DNA from: Rutstroemia sp. NJR-2017a BVV2
Taxonomy: Eukaryota > Ascomycota > Leotiomycetes > Helotiales > Rutstroemiaceae
Length of the DNA stretch: 64,000 nucleotides
Reading direction: 5' to 3'
NCBI GenBank assembly: GCA_002946415.1
Contig: NJPS01000016.1
Span: 496,001 to 560,000 of the forward strand
In this document: positions 32,734 to 44,461 of the stretch, one piece after another
Layout: each line of letters opens with the position of its first letter
Numbering within the stretch: the stretch's first letter is position 1
Program-made: the position numbers and the translations under genes
Notes under the pieces: generated by a model
The model's database searches: none
What the model was told of the DNA's origin: nothing
What the model saw: only the letters and a program-made list of their open reading frames with translations

Positions 32734-33184
32734 TTTGTGGGAAGTAGAATGAGGGGGTTATTGCTTGGTTTAGTTGGAAGAGTTGGGGATGATATAGGTT
32801 TCTCTTTGCTTTGAGTGATGGCGTTGATGAGGAAGCCTGGACTCTAGAACCTGAGGTTGATGGGGAAAAAGGTGGCAAGCGGGTCAAATCTATGGAATTC
32901 TTCACACTGTAGGAATTTGTTGGTCAAATTGAGTCGAGGTCTGGAAATCAAGTCTCTTCTTCAAGAATAGGAAAGCAAGACTAGTTTGTACAAAGAGAAA
33001 TAGATATTTACCGGAAGTTGTTGCGCTGCCATCAGATTACGTAGATCTTACAACGGCAATATGTGACCTTAAAGCGGCCACACAAATTATTCTGAAGCTT
33101 TATCGCATCGCGATTAAATTTCACCATCTCCAAATCCACGCGTGCTCCCCATTAACCAATTCCTTGTCCAACTCCTCACGAAAA
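32734..33184. promoter_or_regulatory. Divergent promoter region of nas6 and prp46
   Basis: 451 bp between two start codons. GGTGGCAAG at 32871-32879 differs by one base from the Rpn4-bound proteasome element GGTGGCAAA of yeasts, and it sits about 140 bp from the nas6 start. Whether this element works in filamentous fungi is not established, so the site is only a candidate. Confidence 0.3.
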
Positions 33185-34711
33185 ATGGCCGCCGCAGTTT
33201 CCCCTCCTCAGCAAGAGCAAATACAAACCCTCATCAAACAAAACGCCAAACGAACCCGCTCCCTCTTCACAGAAACCACCTCCCTCCCAGATCCCCAATC
33301 CACCGAGCCCGCAGAACGACTCTCCCTCGTCGGCCGTGTGCACGCCGAATACGACCATGTGCGCGAGCTCCCCCCAGCACTCGCCGCGAAACAAGCCGCC
33401 GCGGCAGGAAACCGGCGCAAGAAAGCCAAAGTGCAGCCCTCTGCCGACGACAGCGCAGCCGACACTCGCACCGTGAAAATGATCGAAGGCATACCATCTC
33501 GGAACGAGAACACTCCCGGAGGAGGTCCAGGATCAGCTAGCACCAGTCTTATAATCCGCGGCAAAGACACACCACCCAATGCCAACGGGCCGACCGTGCA
33601 ATCAAATCTTCCCTCCAGCTCTCTCGTCCGTAAACAGAATTTCGTTCAGCCTAAACCAGAATGGCACGCACCGTGGAAACTGATGCGCGTGATATCTGGA
33701 CACTTAGGCTGGGTGCGCGCGCTTGCTGTTGAGCCCGATAATAAGTGGTTTGCGTCTGGAGCTGGGGACCGGACGATCAAGATCTGGGATCTTGCGACAG
33801 GCGGGCTGAAACTGACTTTAACGGGTCATATATCCACTGTTCGGGGGCTGGCAGTGAGTCCAAGGCATCCGTATCTGTTTAGTTGTGGAGAGGACAAGAT
33901 GGTCAAGTGTTGGGACTTGGAGACGAACAAGGTGATTCGGCATTACCATGGACATTTGAGCGGAGTGTATACGCTCAGTCTGCACCCTACACTCGATGTG
34001 CTAGTGACGGGCGGAAGAGATGGTGTCGCCAGAGTGTGGGATATGCGAACACGGAGTAACATCCACGTATTAAGCGGCCACAAAGGAACCGTCAGCGACC
34101 TCAAATGCCAAGAAGTCGACCCGCAAGTGATAACCAGCTCCCTGGACTCCACCGTCCGACTATGGGATCTCGCCGCAGGAAAAAGCATGGGCGTCCTAAC
34201 GCATCACAAAAAAGGCGTTCGGGCACTCACCGTGCACCCCAAAGAATTCACCTTCGCCAGTGGCAGCGCCGGCAGCATCAAGCAGTGGAAATGCCCCGAG
34301 GGAGCATTCATGCAGAATTTCGACGGGCACAATGCGATTGTGAACACGCTGAGCGTCAATGAGGATAATGTGTTGTTTTCCGGCGGCGACAATGGGTCGA
34401 TGTCGTTTTGGGACTGGAAGACGGGCCATCGCTACCAGGCGCTGGATACGACAGCGCAGCCGGGGTCGCTGGATGCGGAGTCGGGCATTTTTACGTCGTT
34501 GTTTGATCGCACGGGGTTGCGGTTGATTACGGGCGAGGCGGATAAGACTAGTATGTTTCTCTTCCCTTCTTCTTTCCTCGAGTTCTTTGGATTTCAATGT
34601 GGTGCTAACATGATGTTTCTTACAGTCAAAGTATGGAAGCAAGATGAGCTCGCAACACCCGAGACACACCCTCTGGAATGGAAGCCTACGCTGGGACGAC
34701 ACAAGTTTTAG
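33185..34711 (+). CDS. prp46: Prp46/PLRG1 WD40 splicing factor (NineTeen complex)
   Basis: Spliceosomal WD40 protein of the Prp19/CDC5L complex, 483 aa; exons 33185-34550 and 34626-34711 (GTATGT..TACAG, 75 nt). The N-terminal ~165 residues are polar and disordered. Then [10 protein letters not shown] starts the conserved part, followed by seven WD repeats with clear GH..WD signatures ([88 protein letters not shown]). The last blade, [20 protein letters not shown], ends right after the intron and is typical of PRL1/PLRG1/Prp46. Reading through the intron would give a spurious hydrophobic insertion. Length and ending match the family well. Confidence 0.93.
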   Translation: MAAAVSPPQQEQIQTLIKQNAKRTRSLFTETTSLPDPQSTEPAERLSLVGRVHAEYDHVRELPPALAAKQAAAAGNRRKKAKVQPSADDSAADTRTVKMIEGIPSRNENTPGGGPGSASTSLIIRGKDTPPNANGPTVQSNLPSSSLVRKQNFVQPKPEWHAPWKLMRVISGHLGWVRALAVEPDNKWFASGAGDRTIKIWDLATGGLKLTLTGHISTVRGLAVSPRHPYLFSCGEDKMVKCWDLETNKVIRHYHGHLSGVYTLSLHPTLDVLVTGGRDGVARVWDMRTRSNIHVLSGHKGTVSDLKCQEVDPQVITSSLDSTVRLWDLAAGKSMGVLTHHKKGVRALTVHPKEFTFASGSAGSIKQWKCPEGAFMQNFDGHNAIVNTLSVNEDNVLFSGGDNGSMSFWDWKTGHRYQALDTTAQPGSLDAESGIFTSLFDRTGLRLITGEADKTSMFLFPSSFLEFFGFQCGANMMFLTVKVWKQDELATPETHPLEWKPTLGRHKF

Positions 34712-35025
34712 ATTTCTTTGATTGATACCTCTGCGGCGACTGTACTGTACACTACAAATTGTGAAAATGAAAGGCTTGGATGGTAAAGGGCATCACGATG
34801 GCATAGGGAAGGCGAACTGGCGTTCTAAGACATGAAATAATAGCAGAAGGCAAACCGTGCAGCCTCGAATATTATCATTTACAACTTGATGCCGTATTGA
34901 TATCTGTCTACCAACCTACTCCCTAAACCTGTGCTTTACGTTCTAATATGGGATATCCGTCTATTTATACAAGTATCATCTGCCCGTCCGCGTCTATATT
35001 CATATCCATTCATTCATCCCCTCCC
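34712..35025. other. Convergent 3' spacer
   Basis: 314 bp between the prp46 and orc1 stop codons. Nothing is recognised. Confidence 0.5.
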
Positions 35026-37511
35026 TCAATTAAGCGTAAACCCCAACCCCTTAATCTCCGGATCATGCTGAAAAGCTACCTTGACATCCTCCTCTCCAAT
35101 CCCCAACCTAACCTTCCCCATCCTCTCCGCCTTCCTTAGCTCCACCCCTATCACCCCCGCCTCCGTGAGCTCCATCGCCGCCTCCCCTATCCCCGCCACT
35201 CTTGCTCCTTTCCCAAGCACACCACCTTTCGTATTAGTATTCCCACTGCCCGCAAGCAAAAACCCCACCACCAACCCCGACGTATCCAACTTCGCCATCC
35301 TCTTCGCCTCATCCAACACCTCCCCCAACAAGCATTCTCCCGTGCCCGACCTCCTCAACCGCAACACCAGCGCCGCGAGGAAGATTTTCGTCACTAGCGG
35401 TAGTGCGTGCAGATAATGTTGCAGCGGGCTGGTTGTCGCTTCGTTGATTGCTTTTTTGATAGTGGCGATAGATACTATGCCTTTCCCCTTTTTGTCCTCG
35501 CGGCCAGGGGTTTTGGACGGGGTGTTGGGAATGGAAAGAGCTTCGGCCTCGGCTTCGGCGAGTTCGACTGCGCGACGGCAGATGTCGAGCGCGCGGCGGG
35601 CGTCGCCGGATACGGAGGCAACTTTGCGAGAAGCGAATTGGATGGCGTCGGGGTGGATGAGATGAGCGGGGACGTCGGTGAGGCGGGAGGTTATGATGGT
35701 TTGTAGTTGGTCGTGGGTGTAGCCGGGGAAGGTGATACGGGTGAGACCTGTGTATGGAAGTTAGTGAGCTGACTTTGACGGCAAAGAAGTATAGAATGAT
35801 GAAAAGACTGCATAACATACCGAGACGAGAAGAGATTTTGTTGGAGAGCGTACGCTCAGGCAAGTCCATAGTATTGGCTACCGCAAGGACGATGAGTTTG
35901 GAGTGGCGCAGACCGGGCCAGTTGAAAAAATTATACATAACACTTTGGTTCTTAGTGACAAGTTGGTCTAGCTCGTCCATCAGGACCACACATGGTTCTC
36001 TTCTAGGAGATGGCGTGTTGAATTCTCTTTCTAGCAAATCCAGTGCATGACTTGGACTTACACGGTCACCTCTCAAGGCTTCCCAGAGAAGAGAGTACGA
36101 TTGATGAGGGTCGGTCACTTTCATACCGTTGATTTCGACGAATATGAAGGGATCTAACTCATCTGCAAGAACAGAAGCGTTGAGCTGGGCAACCACTTCT
36201 CGAACAGTTGCAGTTTTTCCAGTTCCCGGTGTACCTGATATGTAGATACAAGAGCCAGTGCCTTCTGTGATGGCGGCTGCTAGATGTGTATAGACGGAAG
36301 AGAATTCTTCTTCTCTGCAAGGAAGAGTATCGGGAACAGAGGAAACATGGAGACGGGAACGTGCAGTTTGGAACGGAGAGGCATTTGCAGAGGAGTCGAG
36401 GAAGCGGGTTCCTAGGGGGGTGAATTCGAGGGGTTTCTTAACTACTATTCTTTAAAGAGTGTTAGCAAGAGAGTCCTTATCCTAATACGAACTTCTGGAA
36501 AACGGACCTTTTGTGACTTGGCGTGAGCAATTTTGAAGGAGTACGAGGCTTTCGAGGAGTCGTAACATTGCTTGTCTTTTGCTTTTTCCGCGGCGTCTTC
36601 AGTATTTCTTCATCAACCTCTGACAGCTCACTCTCCGATTCTGGATCTGCGTCTTCATCTCCGCCCTTTTTACGAGGCAACACACTTGTCCTTCTCTTGC
36701 TGGACGGAATGCAATCCTCGATCCTCTTGATTAACTTCGAAACATCTTCTTCCGTCTTATGATATTCATCTTCCCACACAAATTCGTCTGTATATGTGAC
36801 TGATTTCAGGTGTAGTCCTCTGCGGCAGATGAATGTCTTCCCATATTCTTTCCTCTTTCTTGGAATCTTGCCTGTAGGAAATCTACTTTTGAAGGCTGCT
36901 TCGGACAATATGGTTGCTATGCCATTGATCGAATTCACAGGAATATAGTCGATATCTGAGGTTATATAGAGTTCGTTCTGCGGGACGTCAGAAATGTTGC
37001 AATGGCACAGTCAGGAAGAGGAGCATACTTCGAGGAAGTCGGCGCGTTTTCTGAGCTTGCTGTGAATATCCTTCTCACTGGTAAACCACCAGACTTGAGC
37101 TTTCATGATATCGCCCTCCTCATAATCCTCATCCTCCCGGAAGCCCCAGATAACGCCGACCCAATCGGTGTTGGAAGTGCCATTGTTTATTAGAACACAG
37201 TCCGCGATCTTGCAGACAAATCTCCCATGTTTTGCTCCAATGATTCTCTTGGCTGCGGATGCATTAGTATGCCGCCGTTTCCGAGTGCTCGCCACGCCGC
37301 CATCATCTTTTGTTTCTGTCTGCGACTGCGGGGCTGCATCGGCAGATGTGCTCTCCTCATATATCCATTCCCAATCGCTATCATCATCGGATACCTCATC
37401 CGCGTCTGATTCGTCTCTCACGGCGCGTCCACCGGCCAGGAGTTTCCTAGCATTTTCTGCCCTTCGTAATCGCGCTTTATGGTTCGGGGGTAGAATTGGT
37501 TCGGAAGGCAT
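35026..37511 (-). CDS. orc1: Origin recognition complex subunit 1 (BAH + AAA+ ATPase)
   Basis: Largest ORC subunit, binds replication origins and loads MCM with Cdc6. 767 aa from exons 37511..37029, 36977..36508, 36449..35821 and 35747..35026. A BAH domain spans about residues 95-205 (GRFVCKIADCVLIN, DWVGVIWGF, GDIMKAQVWWF, RRGLHLKSVTYTDEFVWE). A basic, disordered linker follows with KTPRKKQKTS-type sequence. The AAA+ module has Walker A GTPGTGKT at about 390-397 and Walker B VVLMDELDQLVTK. Sensor/lid segments are VLAVANTMDLPERTL, SSRLGLTRITFPGYT and SGDARRALDICRRAVELA. The C-terminal winged helix carries VTKIFLAALVLRLRR. The third intron falls within SRLG|LTRI. The start is ATG 37511 (MPSEPILPP). 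Nuclear. All key nucleotide-binding residues are present. Confidence 0.95.
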
Positions 37512-39459
37512 GTCCAAAATTTGTGTTTGTTGTCGGTCCCGAAGATGTTTGGCTTGGCTTGTAGTAACTTTTATTTGATGTCGAGCTTCTGCAAGGGTCA
37601 GGCGCGGAATCTAGTTAGCGAAATCCGGGGAAGCGGATCTCTGGCACATTAGTTAGTGGTGTTTCAGGGGTAAGGTATCACTAGACTTCCGAGTTTATCA
37701 CTACAGCTATAGTCAGATATGAGAAGCTTTCCTTTTTACTCGTTGCATTCCCAATCCTGCTCTTACGCTTGGCTTGTCTAGTCGTGTAGAAGTCGCGCAG
37801 TCTAGCACGCTCACGGCCTACAAAATGACTACCTTTGCACACTCCGAATGTTTTCCTTTCCCGATGCAGGGGCAACTGTCGAGCAATTCACCTGCACTGT
37901 AGGACACGATGACTCGCGACTCACGAGTCACAAAATGATAGGCTCAAGCTCGGTATTTAGATGATCCGTTGCCGCAACGGCTAGGCAGTTTCTAGCGTTC
38001 CAATCATAGTGGGCTCTAGCACGAAGGTAGTGGTACTGTAAGATACTTAATATTCTTAACTCATGTCTTGTTTGCTTTCCCACTCCACCTTTTTCATTCG
38101 ACTCAACGTCAAGAACTTCAATATTATACCATTTGTGGTCTATCTCTACTCTTCAATGCTTTCAACGTCCTTCGGGAACCTTGTACGACTTTTAGACATC
38201 TGTGCTCCTCCACTTGGATGACCATAAGATTCATGTCACCTGGCCGTTCGATATTGAGCCGTCCTTAGAAGCTCTAGCTGTATCTTCTCTGGCTGATACT
38301 AAGCCTCTGGCCCTTCAGGCTCCTTTGGCCTTGACATCGTTGATAGGTATGTAAAACTTATCATATACAGAACTGCGATCTGGATTCACAGTGTCAAAAA
38401 GAATGGTTTGGTTTGGTTGACTGACACCGAAGTCGCATTCACAACATATATGTTCGAAGTTGGACTTCTTGTGAATCCGTGCCTGGCAGTGCCAGTGCCA
38501 GAGTCGGATGTCTTCAATTGGATGTTGCTTTGCGTCCACGGTCCAGCAGTTGAGGAGCAGCTTGCTGTGCAGCCTTTTCAATGCTGCATACGCAAACTGC
38601 GGCAAATGAGCATCTCTTGATGCTATCTGATTCACTTCTTCTCCGTTCTACAGTGTTGCACGATGATACCAAGTCATCTTGGCAGCTAACACCCGGCTAT
38701 CTCATTCCTGGCATACTTCTTTCACTTGGGCTTGATTGACTCCTTAGAATTGGTTTGGCAATGCGGATAGCTAACAGTACAATAGGTTTTAACAATTTAG
38801 AAGCCCTCCCTACTTGAACTTCGAAGAAATTACGGTGAGGGTATGAGCAACCATTCCATTTCATTCTCTTGCGTAGTGGACCTTCCTACGAGCACTATAC
38901 ACTTCAGACGAATACGGACATTCATTGTACTGACCAAAGGAAAGACGTACCTACCTATTTCGTAGTGGTTCGCTCGATCCTCGCTAAGGCCACGTCGAAA
39001 GTCCCGATCTCCGGGTTATTCAAGCAAGCAGCACCTTCCTGTCTTTAATTTTCCAATTCCTTTACGAATTCGTAACTCAACACCCTCAACAACAACAAAA
39101 ATCTCAACAACACACCACCACCACAAACACCAAAATTTCAGTTAGATCAAATTCTTCAGCATCCGGAGATTTTACTGTCGTTGATGTAATTCTTGTTGTC
39201 AAACTCCAATTCGCAATATAGAACCCTTCTCGTTCTGATTATTTGCTTTTCGATCTCTTTCACCTTCCGCTGCTTAATTGGCGATCGATTCAATTCACTT
39301 TAAAAGCTAGTCATTCGCACAGCGTTCGTCCACTCCTCTCTGAGACTTCATTCTATCCTTTTCCTACCTACCTTTCGAGGCAATAGCTCAAGTGATCTTA
39401 TTGCCCTAGCCCCAATTACTTGAGAAATTTCTGACGAGGTAGAAGGTACAGAATGAGCG
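37512..39459. other. Intergenic region, no gene supported
   Basis: 1.9 kb. ORF pairs at 38068-38635 on both strands show no domain. The last 500 bases before 39460 look like a fungal 5' leader (C/T- and A-rich, acaacaacaa stretch). Confidence 0.5.
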
Positions 39460-41757
39460 ATGGTCATTGAAACGTATGTTACCCCTTGGCCCTGACATTG
39501 TCATATCGATCTAAGGTGAATAAATTGCTAATTTGCGGCAGGTTCGAGTCAGACAGAGCGGCGTCATGGAACGAGGGACAAGTCCAAGAAGGGGGGACCT
39601 CTGCCCTTGCGGGGACACTGGGGGCCCAAACCCCTGGCAACCCGCAGGGCACGTCAGACAACAAATTAACTGGTGGTCATCGTGGTGATAGTCGTGGTCG
39701 TGGTAGTGGTCGTGGCAGTGGTCGTGGCAGTGGTCGTAGTCGTGATCGTGGTAAAAACCAACGTGGAGGTGGAGTTGTTAGAGGTGAGAAAGAGTTAAGT
39801 ATTGATATTAATGAATCTAACGTTAAACTCTTAGGCAATTTGAATACCGTTTCTAACCATGGCAACAGCCATGTAACGCGTGGCAGAGGTGGTCCAAAGG
39901 GTATGTAAGATCATCTTTGAATATTTTTTCATTATTAACCAGCAATAGGACGGGGGATAGATGGTAGAAGCCGGGAAGAAGGCGACCGTGGTGGCACAAC
40001 TAGAGGTGACAAATCTGGAAGTTCTTCATTAAACCAAGGAGCACCAAGGAAGGCGCCTGCATGGGCCAAACCAGCACCTTTAGTGACTGTCGCGCAAAAA
40101 GACCTTTCTGAAGAGGAAGCGGTACGGACTGCTGCCATGAAGCAGTTTCTAAAACAACCCAAGGCTGATGAGCGCTTTACCGCAATAGTGAGTGCTTCTT
40201 GTTTTATGTAAAGCGGTCGTTTCAACTAATTCTCTTCAGGGCCTGTATCAGTGGCCTCGTAAGAGTGATATGCCTGCGAAAATCTTTGGCGAACAGCTCA
40301 AGGATCTCGACAAATTGAGGACGGGGTGGAGAGTCTATATTGATTGGAATGCTGCGCGGAAGTGTATTCTGATCAGGGCTACATCGCCAACTGGTTCAGA
40401 GGACGTCATTGAGGTCATGGAAGGCATCCGGCAAGCAGCTGAAAGTGCTCGTGCACATTCCCTTACTGCAGCACCGCTATATATCGCTGTACCGCCGAGA
40501 TCCTCCACCGAATCCACGATTCTTTTAGCAACCGTCGATACCGTTGCCCGTTCCGATGGAAAGAAGCATCTCTATGATATAAGATTTTCCGAAAAAGCAA
40601 CTGACGAGCAGCTGAATGACTGCTACGCAAAGATGAAAAAGATGGCCGAGACCAACGAGGATAAATTACATAATGAATTGAGCACTCAACTTGCACTCAA
40701 CAAGCTTTTCAAAAACAAAATGAGAATGCGTGTCAACTTCGGTCGGCTTCATTTAACACATTGGCAAACCGAGTTGTCGGATCTACGACAGACGTTTGCT
40801 GGATTCGTAAAAATGATGGGAAAGCGAACCAGGATTGCTTCCGTTTTTGAAAAGGAGTCGGTTTCTATGCTCTCGTCTGAGTCCGAATATTGCTGACATG
40901 AATGGTAGATTAGATGCAAAGGTGGTCGCCACCCTCGTCCAAAAAATCAAGACAAAAACCACCAGGTTTTTGCCTTTTGATGGAAAGCTTGCCGTTCTGA
41001 GCGATGTAGAACCAGTCCACGTTGTTAACTTCACTGTGGCGACATCGTCTGGAAAAAGATATCGAATTGAGGCGGACATCGACAAGGTCGACGGAGGATA
41101 CCAATCTGGGTGTTGCAGAGCTTTTGATATTGAGGAGCGCGACCCATCTCTCGAAATCATCAGCATTGATATTGAGAAGTATGCCGCAAATTCCAACTTT
41201 ACCAGCATGGCTGAGTTACTAACTATCGTCTTAGGCAGGTTGACTGGGACCTTGAAATTGTCCGAGAGACTGTTAGCGATAAAATGTATCCATCATTTGA
41301 ATCCCTTGTCAAGAACTGCTTGGATAAAGATAGGATGCGTCATGAGAGACTCTTCAAAGCCAATTCCGAGGAGAGTCAAGACAGAATGGGTCTCTACTAT
41401 CCTCAGATTTTCGCCCATGCTGAACCAGGTCTTGTTATTCTGGACACTTCGCTCCGCAGTACTTATCGATATCTCACAACGGGAGCATTTTATTGCGTGG
41501 AACTTGTTATGAATAGACAATGGACTGAGATGGACACCAAGTCAGAGCCCAGAATGACATCTGGCGTCTCCGTCTACCACACCAACTGGGATGCCGACAT
41601 GGAGTCCATCGAACACACCAACTACGAGCGTGAGTGGCCCGATGATATGAGTAACTTCTTCCCGGAGAAGACACAACATTCCAGTGGGGGTTTGGCGGGC
41701 CTGACTCAAGTCCTTGAGTACATGCGAGGAGCTTTGAGTAACCCAGATTCGTTTTAA
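39460..41757 (+). CDS. RG-rich protein of unknown function
   Basis: Six-exon gene for 673 aa: 39460-39473, 39542-39900, 39949-40187, 40240-40856, 40909-41178, 41235-41757. The first exon is only 14 nt (MVIET). Residues ~45-90 form an Arg/Gly/Ser tract (GRGSGRGSGRGSGRSRDRG) encoded by a tandem repeat at about 39674-39752. Such RGG-like tracts often bind RNA. After a second basic region comes a conserved-looking globular part starting GLYQWPRKSDMPAKIFG, with CILIRATSPTGSEDVIEVME that could be a KH-like fold. A long alpha/beta region with IDIEKQVDWDLEIVRETVSD and a C-terminal HTNYEREWPDDM tail follow. Intron 4 uses a weak donor GTCGGT but has a good branch (TGCTGACATG) and is needed for frame. 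I recognise no named family. Confidence 0.75.
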
Positions 41758-42675
41758 TGTCGAAGCAAAGACTTCATCATATCTTGAACTTGAAATGTCT
41801 TCTAATGAAGCTTGTATGAGGCGTCTTGGTAGATGTAACATTAGCAAGGTGCATACTAGATGGCTTTAATTAGAACCAAACAGGTGTTTTTGTTACTATC
41901 ATTCAGTAGCGGTACAATTGTGGTACTGGCCATCTGAATATAAGGCTTTCACTGATGGTCTAAAATTCACGGCTGAATTGGATGAGCTGAAGGTGATGAA
42001 AGAGTGCAACTGTTCTCTCTTTCAACCTTGCAGCCTTGGAGAAAGAGAGCAAACTTGTGATGCCGAGTGGGACATACGCTGCTGCGGAGTTGGCCACATA
42101 TGATGCAGTTGGAGTAGCAAAGATTGGGTCCCGAAAGCCCAAGGGGGCCGTATATCGGTCGTCCATACGCAAATTGGATGATATTAGAAGTGGAAAGATC
42201 CCTTTGCTGCTATCAATCACTTTATAGTTGTCAACTATTTGACAACGGTGATACAATCCATTGACAAAAATAATTTTTGGCACTGTCTAGCTTTCTTTAA
42301 CCTTGCTACGTCCCACAAAATATCACTGTTCTCAAAGCACTACGCCCAAACTCTGCATGTACATCTCAATCCATTTGTCTTCGTTCTGAATTTAAGATAT
42401 GCGTACATAACGGGTCAGATGACCGTTTCACCATTGTCTTGCTTTTCACTCCCTCTCGCGTGAAAGCCTCTATCAAGAGTATGCATTGCTCTATGCACGG
42501 TAACATGTTCATCCATCCGTTACTGCATTGTTACCGGCTGACGTTCCTGTCGCCTGAGTCACTTCCGATATGCAGGCCACTGGGATATCCACAGCTCGTC
42601 TAGAGCCCACTTTGTGACTTTTAATTACTCCCATTCATGTCCTGATCGAGTTCACTTCTTCTCCTGCACGCAGAC
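41758..42675. other. Convergent spacer with a possible gene remnant
   Basis: 918 bp. Between 41918 and 42227 two coding-looking stretches occur in different frames (DGLKFTAELDELKV and SGTYAAAELATYDAVGVAKI), but no splice keeps them together, so no gene is called. Confidence 0.4.
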
Positions 42676-43705
42676 TCAAGACGCTGAAGCTGTTGCACCC
42701 GAGCTGAGGACTTTCTGCCGTAATACTGTGTTTTCAGTTAGCATCCATCAATTCATATTGCACCAAATGAAGTAATAAGGCATACCGTCTTCAACCATAC
42801 GTAAACTATTTGACTTGTTTTGTACTATGGTCTCTAGGTCCTTCAGGTTGTTCCCAAGCTCATCGACCTTTGCTTCGTAGAATTTGGTGGCGTCTTTGGT
42901 GCTCTGTGGTGGTTGTTAGCCCTGAGCTCGAATATCGCGCGGGCTCAGTAAAAGCTAATTTGACGTGATTTGCGTTTACCTTTTCAACGTAGAATCCGGT
43001 CCCTACGTCCACGATGACGTTCTCCGTGTCGGCCAACTTTCCTGGTACGTATAGTGATGTTGTGAGGGGGACTAGGATTTGTTTTCCTGTTTGGATGGGT
43101 GTTAGCATGATATTCCAGCTTTCCTGTCTGCTAATCGGAACCCCAATTCCAGCTGTAGTCCTAAACTATGCGGTAGACTCGTCCTCTGACTCCCGGTATG
43201 CAATTCCCATTTTCCAGGCTCGGTCTTATCATCCATTTCTCTTTTCCTTCCCACTCCTTTCCCCGTTTTGCGCCTCGTCCCTCCCCCTCCCCCTCCCCCA
43301 TATCATATCGATCTTCCCCAGGTAGATAAAGGAAAAAGTAAACCTACCCTCCACAGCCCCCGTAACCCCCGAAGCAATACTCCGCAGACATTCTTTGAAT
43401 TTGGCTTGCGCGGCGCGCAGTTGTTGGAAGGAGGATGTGAGGTGCTCTAGTTCATCGTCCAATTGTTTTTTCACTTGCGTTAATTGAGGGGTGCTCAGAG
43501 TTGAGAGGTCGACTGTTGGGTTGTGGGGTTAGCTCTGAAAGAGAGGGTGGACTTAGGGTGTGCGGAGATAGGAAAGGGGCAAGATGAGGGGGCATGGAGG
43601 GGGAATGTTTATGGAGGAAGGGCTTGGATTGTGGAGGTAGGAGGGGAGCGAATAAGATGATGAGATATCAGAGAACATACTAGCTTGGCCTTTGGGGGAC
43701 GCCAT
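42676..43705 (-). CDS. gim5: Prefoldin subunit 5 (alpha-type)
   Basis: Subunit of the hexameric prefoldin chaperone that delivers actin and tubulin to CCT. 154 aa from five exons: 43705..43681, 43512..43348, 43086..42980, 42903..42786, 42725..42676. The N-terminal coil starts [20 protein letters not shown] with [16 protein letters not shown]. The beta-hairpin core contains [17 protein letters not shown] and [13 protein letters not shown], the signature of Pfd5. The C-terminal coil is [18 protein letters not shown]. All splice sites are GT-AG and phases agree. Length matches the family (about 155 aa). Prefoldin subunit 1 lies 15 kb to the right on the same strand. Confidence 0.93.
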
Positions 43706-44461
43706 TGCGAAATCTCAGAATCCGAGGAAAATGGGAGAAGACGAGAATAGAGTCTAGAGCTGTGCGAGAAAAGAAGAGTAAGGTGGTGGAGCCGTTGTAG
43801 TTATGATGGGATTATGGTGGGATGTAAATTCGATGTGAAGATGCTGCTTAGTCAGCTGCCCCGCAGTGAAGCTTCATTGTAGAAGAGGTCTGATGTTCTT
43901 ATGAGATCTGCAATATAAATGACGGTATGTTTGATAGGATTTCAAACCTGTATTCTAGATTTATCAAGTGATCTTCATGAAGTTTCTCACTTGGTTCATG
44001 AGGAGAAATACTACTCTACACCTTCGATATTCGGTTCGAATATATGAGTCAGCGGGTACATAGCAAACGTCGGCGGATAAGTAGCAATCTCCCAATTGAT
44101 ACTTATAGAAGACTATATTATACCCTTGAGTGCTATACGCGACCAAGTGGTATGCTTATCCACCGCTCTGATGAAACCGGGAGGAGAATCAGGAATGTTA
44201 TGGAAAGCTAAGAACGTATAAAAGCTTTGGAAACCACCCTCTCAGGCAACTGGACAAGGACCATGAGTTCAGACTTATACAACGCGAGAACATGTAAGTC
44301 TTAGAGCCAAATCCATAGCATCAATATAGATTTCAGAGCCGTCAGTACATCTATTGATTCTAATGTCGCAACTCGCAAACTAACTGACATGACATCTCTG
44401 CACCACATCACTTTTTCCCATATCCCCTTACAAACTACCACTAACCGACCCACCCAACCAC
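43706..44461. other. Intergenic region, no gene supported
   Basis: 756 bp holding the 5' side of prefoldin 5 and the 3' side of TRAPPC11. Nothing is recognised. Confidence 0.5.

Noticed and set aside
38068..38635. ORFs on both strands in the orc1/RG-rich gene spacer
   Set aside because: No domain, no splice continuation, and no preferred strand.
41918..42227. Coding-looking segments downstream of the RG-rich gene
   Set aside because: The plausible 47-nt intron between them puts the second part out of frame with a stop, so it is at best a remnant.
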